A stretch of DNA of 64,000 nt from Jiella avicenniae (lineage in GTDB: Bacteria > Pseudomonadota > Alphaproteobacteria > Rhizobiales > Rhizobiaceae), in assembly GCF_021390325.1 (NCBI RefSeq), contig NZ_JAJUWU010000009.1, positions 1 to 64,000 of the forward strand, written 5' to 3'. Shown in pieces: positions 63,644 to 64,000 of the stretch. A program made the position numbers and the translations under genes. The notes beneath the pieces are model-generated. The model ran no database searches, was not told the DNA's origin, and saw only the letters and a program-made list of their open reading frames with translations. Positions within the stretch are counted from its first letter, which is position 1. Every line of letters begins with the position of its first letter.

Positions 63644-64000
63644 CACGCCGCCTCGGCCGGAATGAGCTTCCCGCCTTCGCAACGGTACAGGACGCCTGCC
63701 TTGATGCCGTCCTTGCCGGTCACGCCGAACGCCGCGTCGAAATGCGCGTAAGTCGAGCCGTTCCATCGAATTTCGTGGATGCAGAGAACGCACCCGTCCT
63801 TGTCGGCGCGAACGCGAACGTCTTCGCCGGTCGCCATGGAGCTTGAGGCGTCGCCGGACGTGGCCGCCGTGCTCCGGTCGCCGGACGTGGCCGCCGTGCT
63901 CCGGTCGCCGGACGTGGCCGCCGTGCTCTGGTAGCCGGACGTGGCCGCCGTGCTCCGGTCGCCGGACGTGGCCGCCGTGCTCCGGTCGCCGGACGACGTC
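63643..64000 (-). CDS. Repeat protein (STAATSGDR beta-solenoid type), C-terminal part, runs off window
   Basis: The frame is open from the window edge to the stop at 63643. It reads five copies of a 9-residue repeat STAATSGDR (with Y/Q variants) and then ~64 residues starting ATGEDVRVRADKDGCVLCIHEIRWNG and ending AGVLYRCEGGKLIPAEAA. Proteins with SAATNTG-type repeats followed by this kind of C-terminal domain are known in phages and islands and are expected to form a beta-solenoid; their function is unknown. An ATG at 63837 could give a 64-residue protein, but uninterrupted repeat coding upstream argues for the longer gene. Confidence 0.65.
   Translation of the reverse strand, partial: TSSGDRSTAATSGDRSTAATSGYQSTAATSGDRSTAATSGDRSTAATSGDASSSMATGEDVRVRADKDGCVLCIHEIRWNGSTYAHFDAAFGVTGKDGIKAGVLYRCEGGKLIPAEAA
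63850..64000 (-). repeat. 27-bp tandem repeats (five copies and a partial)
   Basis: Units start at 63850, 63877, 63904, 63931 and 63958, plus a partial at 63985. They differ by only one or two bases. As 27 is a multiple of three, the array keeps the reading frame and encodes a 9-residue repeat of the minus-strand gene, so it is a coding repeat rather than an iteron array. Confidence 0.9.

Larger units (their letters stand above)
60070..64000. mobile_element. Left end of a prophage-like integrative element at tRNA-Pro
   Basis: It begins at the tRNA-Pro break and contains an integrase, an excisionase-like gene and eight small genes, all on the minus strand with four-base overlaps. The gene types are those seen at the lysogeny/early end of rhizobial prophages and phage-derived islands. 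No structural phage gene is in the visible part. The right end lies outside the window. Confidence 0.75.

Noticed and set aside
63850-64000. Tandem 27-bp repeats as replication iterons or a CRISPR-like array
   Set aside because: No spacers, unit length divisible by three and an open reading frame with a known repeat type; a coding repeat explains it.

Overview
The window looks like a chromosomal segment of a GC-rich alphaproteobacterium of the order Hyphomicrobiales (Rhizobiales). The evidence is the conserved gene orders lptC-lptA-lptB-rpoN-hpf-ptsN, rpsT / dnaA-dnaN-recF-moeB and ubiE-ubiB-coaBC-dut, a two-domain cold-shock protein, dense GANTC (CcrM-type) sites upstream of dnaA, and REP-like intergenic palindromes typical of the order. 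I cannot name the genus. No rRNA operon and no CRISPR array were seen.

Two tRNA-associated integrative elements frame the core genome. At the left edge (1-1955) an element sits at the 3' end of tRNA-Gln(TTG). Its integrase has lost the catalytic C-terminus to an IS5-family insertion whose transposase tail is visible at 3-137. At the right edge (60070-64000 and beyond) a second element interrupts a tRNA-Pro(TGG) gene exactly after the anticodon loop. It carries an apparently intact tyrosine recombinase, an excisionase-like HTH protein and a tightly overlapping minus-strand run of small phage-type genes, ending in a protein of 9-residue STAATSGDR repeats that runs off the window.

Between them, left to right: an orphan type VI secretion trio (vgrG, a DUF6931-like gene, tagH); the envelope and nitrogen block lptCAB-rpoN-hpf-ptsN; sppA, ihfB and a LapA-type protein; an hsp20 gene with a ROSE-like 5' leader; an NCS2 permease; the replication block (moeB, recF, dnaN, dnaA, a rhodanese, a GANTC-rich control region, rpsT); crotonase and mutM; the ubiquinone genes ubiE and ubiB; a VapBC-type toxin-antitoxin pair wedged by 4-base overlaps in front of coaBC-dut; a diguanylate cyclase; cysK; argG; a LysM / glycine-zipper protein that could be a secreted effector; LysE, ClpP-like, FMN-reductase, OmpW and GST genes.

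From 40 to 51 kb lie two fatty-acid degradation units: fadE - thiolase - fused FadB/FadJ-type protein - CoA hydrolase/transferase, with a candidate promoter containing TTTACGTAAA, then an FAH-family gene divergent from a second acyl-CoA dehydrogenase / crotonase pair. Housekeeping genes follow (rsmB, tspO, mtnN-like, DUF892, guaA, M15 peptidase, gloA, csp, DUF192).

Coordinates come from reading frames, start codons and Shine-Dalgarno-like sequences. Product names rest on motifs recognised by eye, with no database search.
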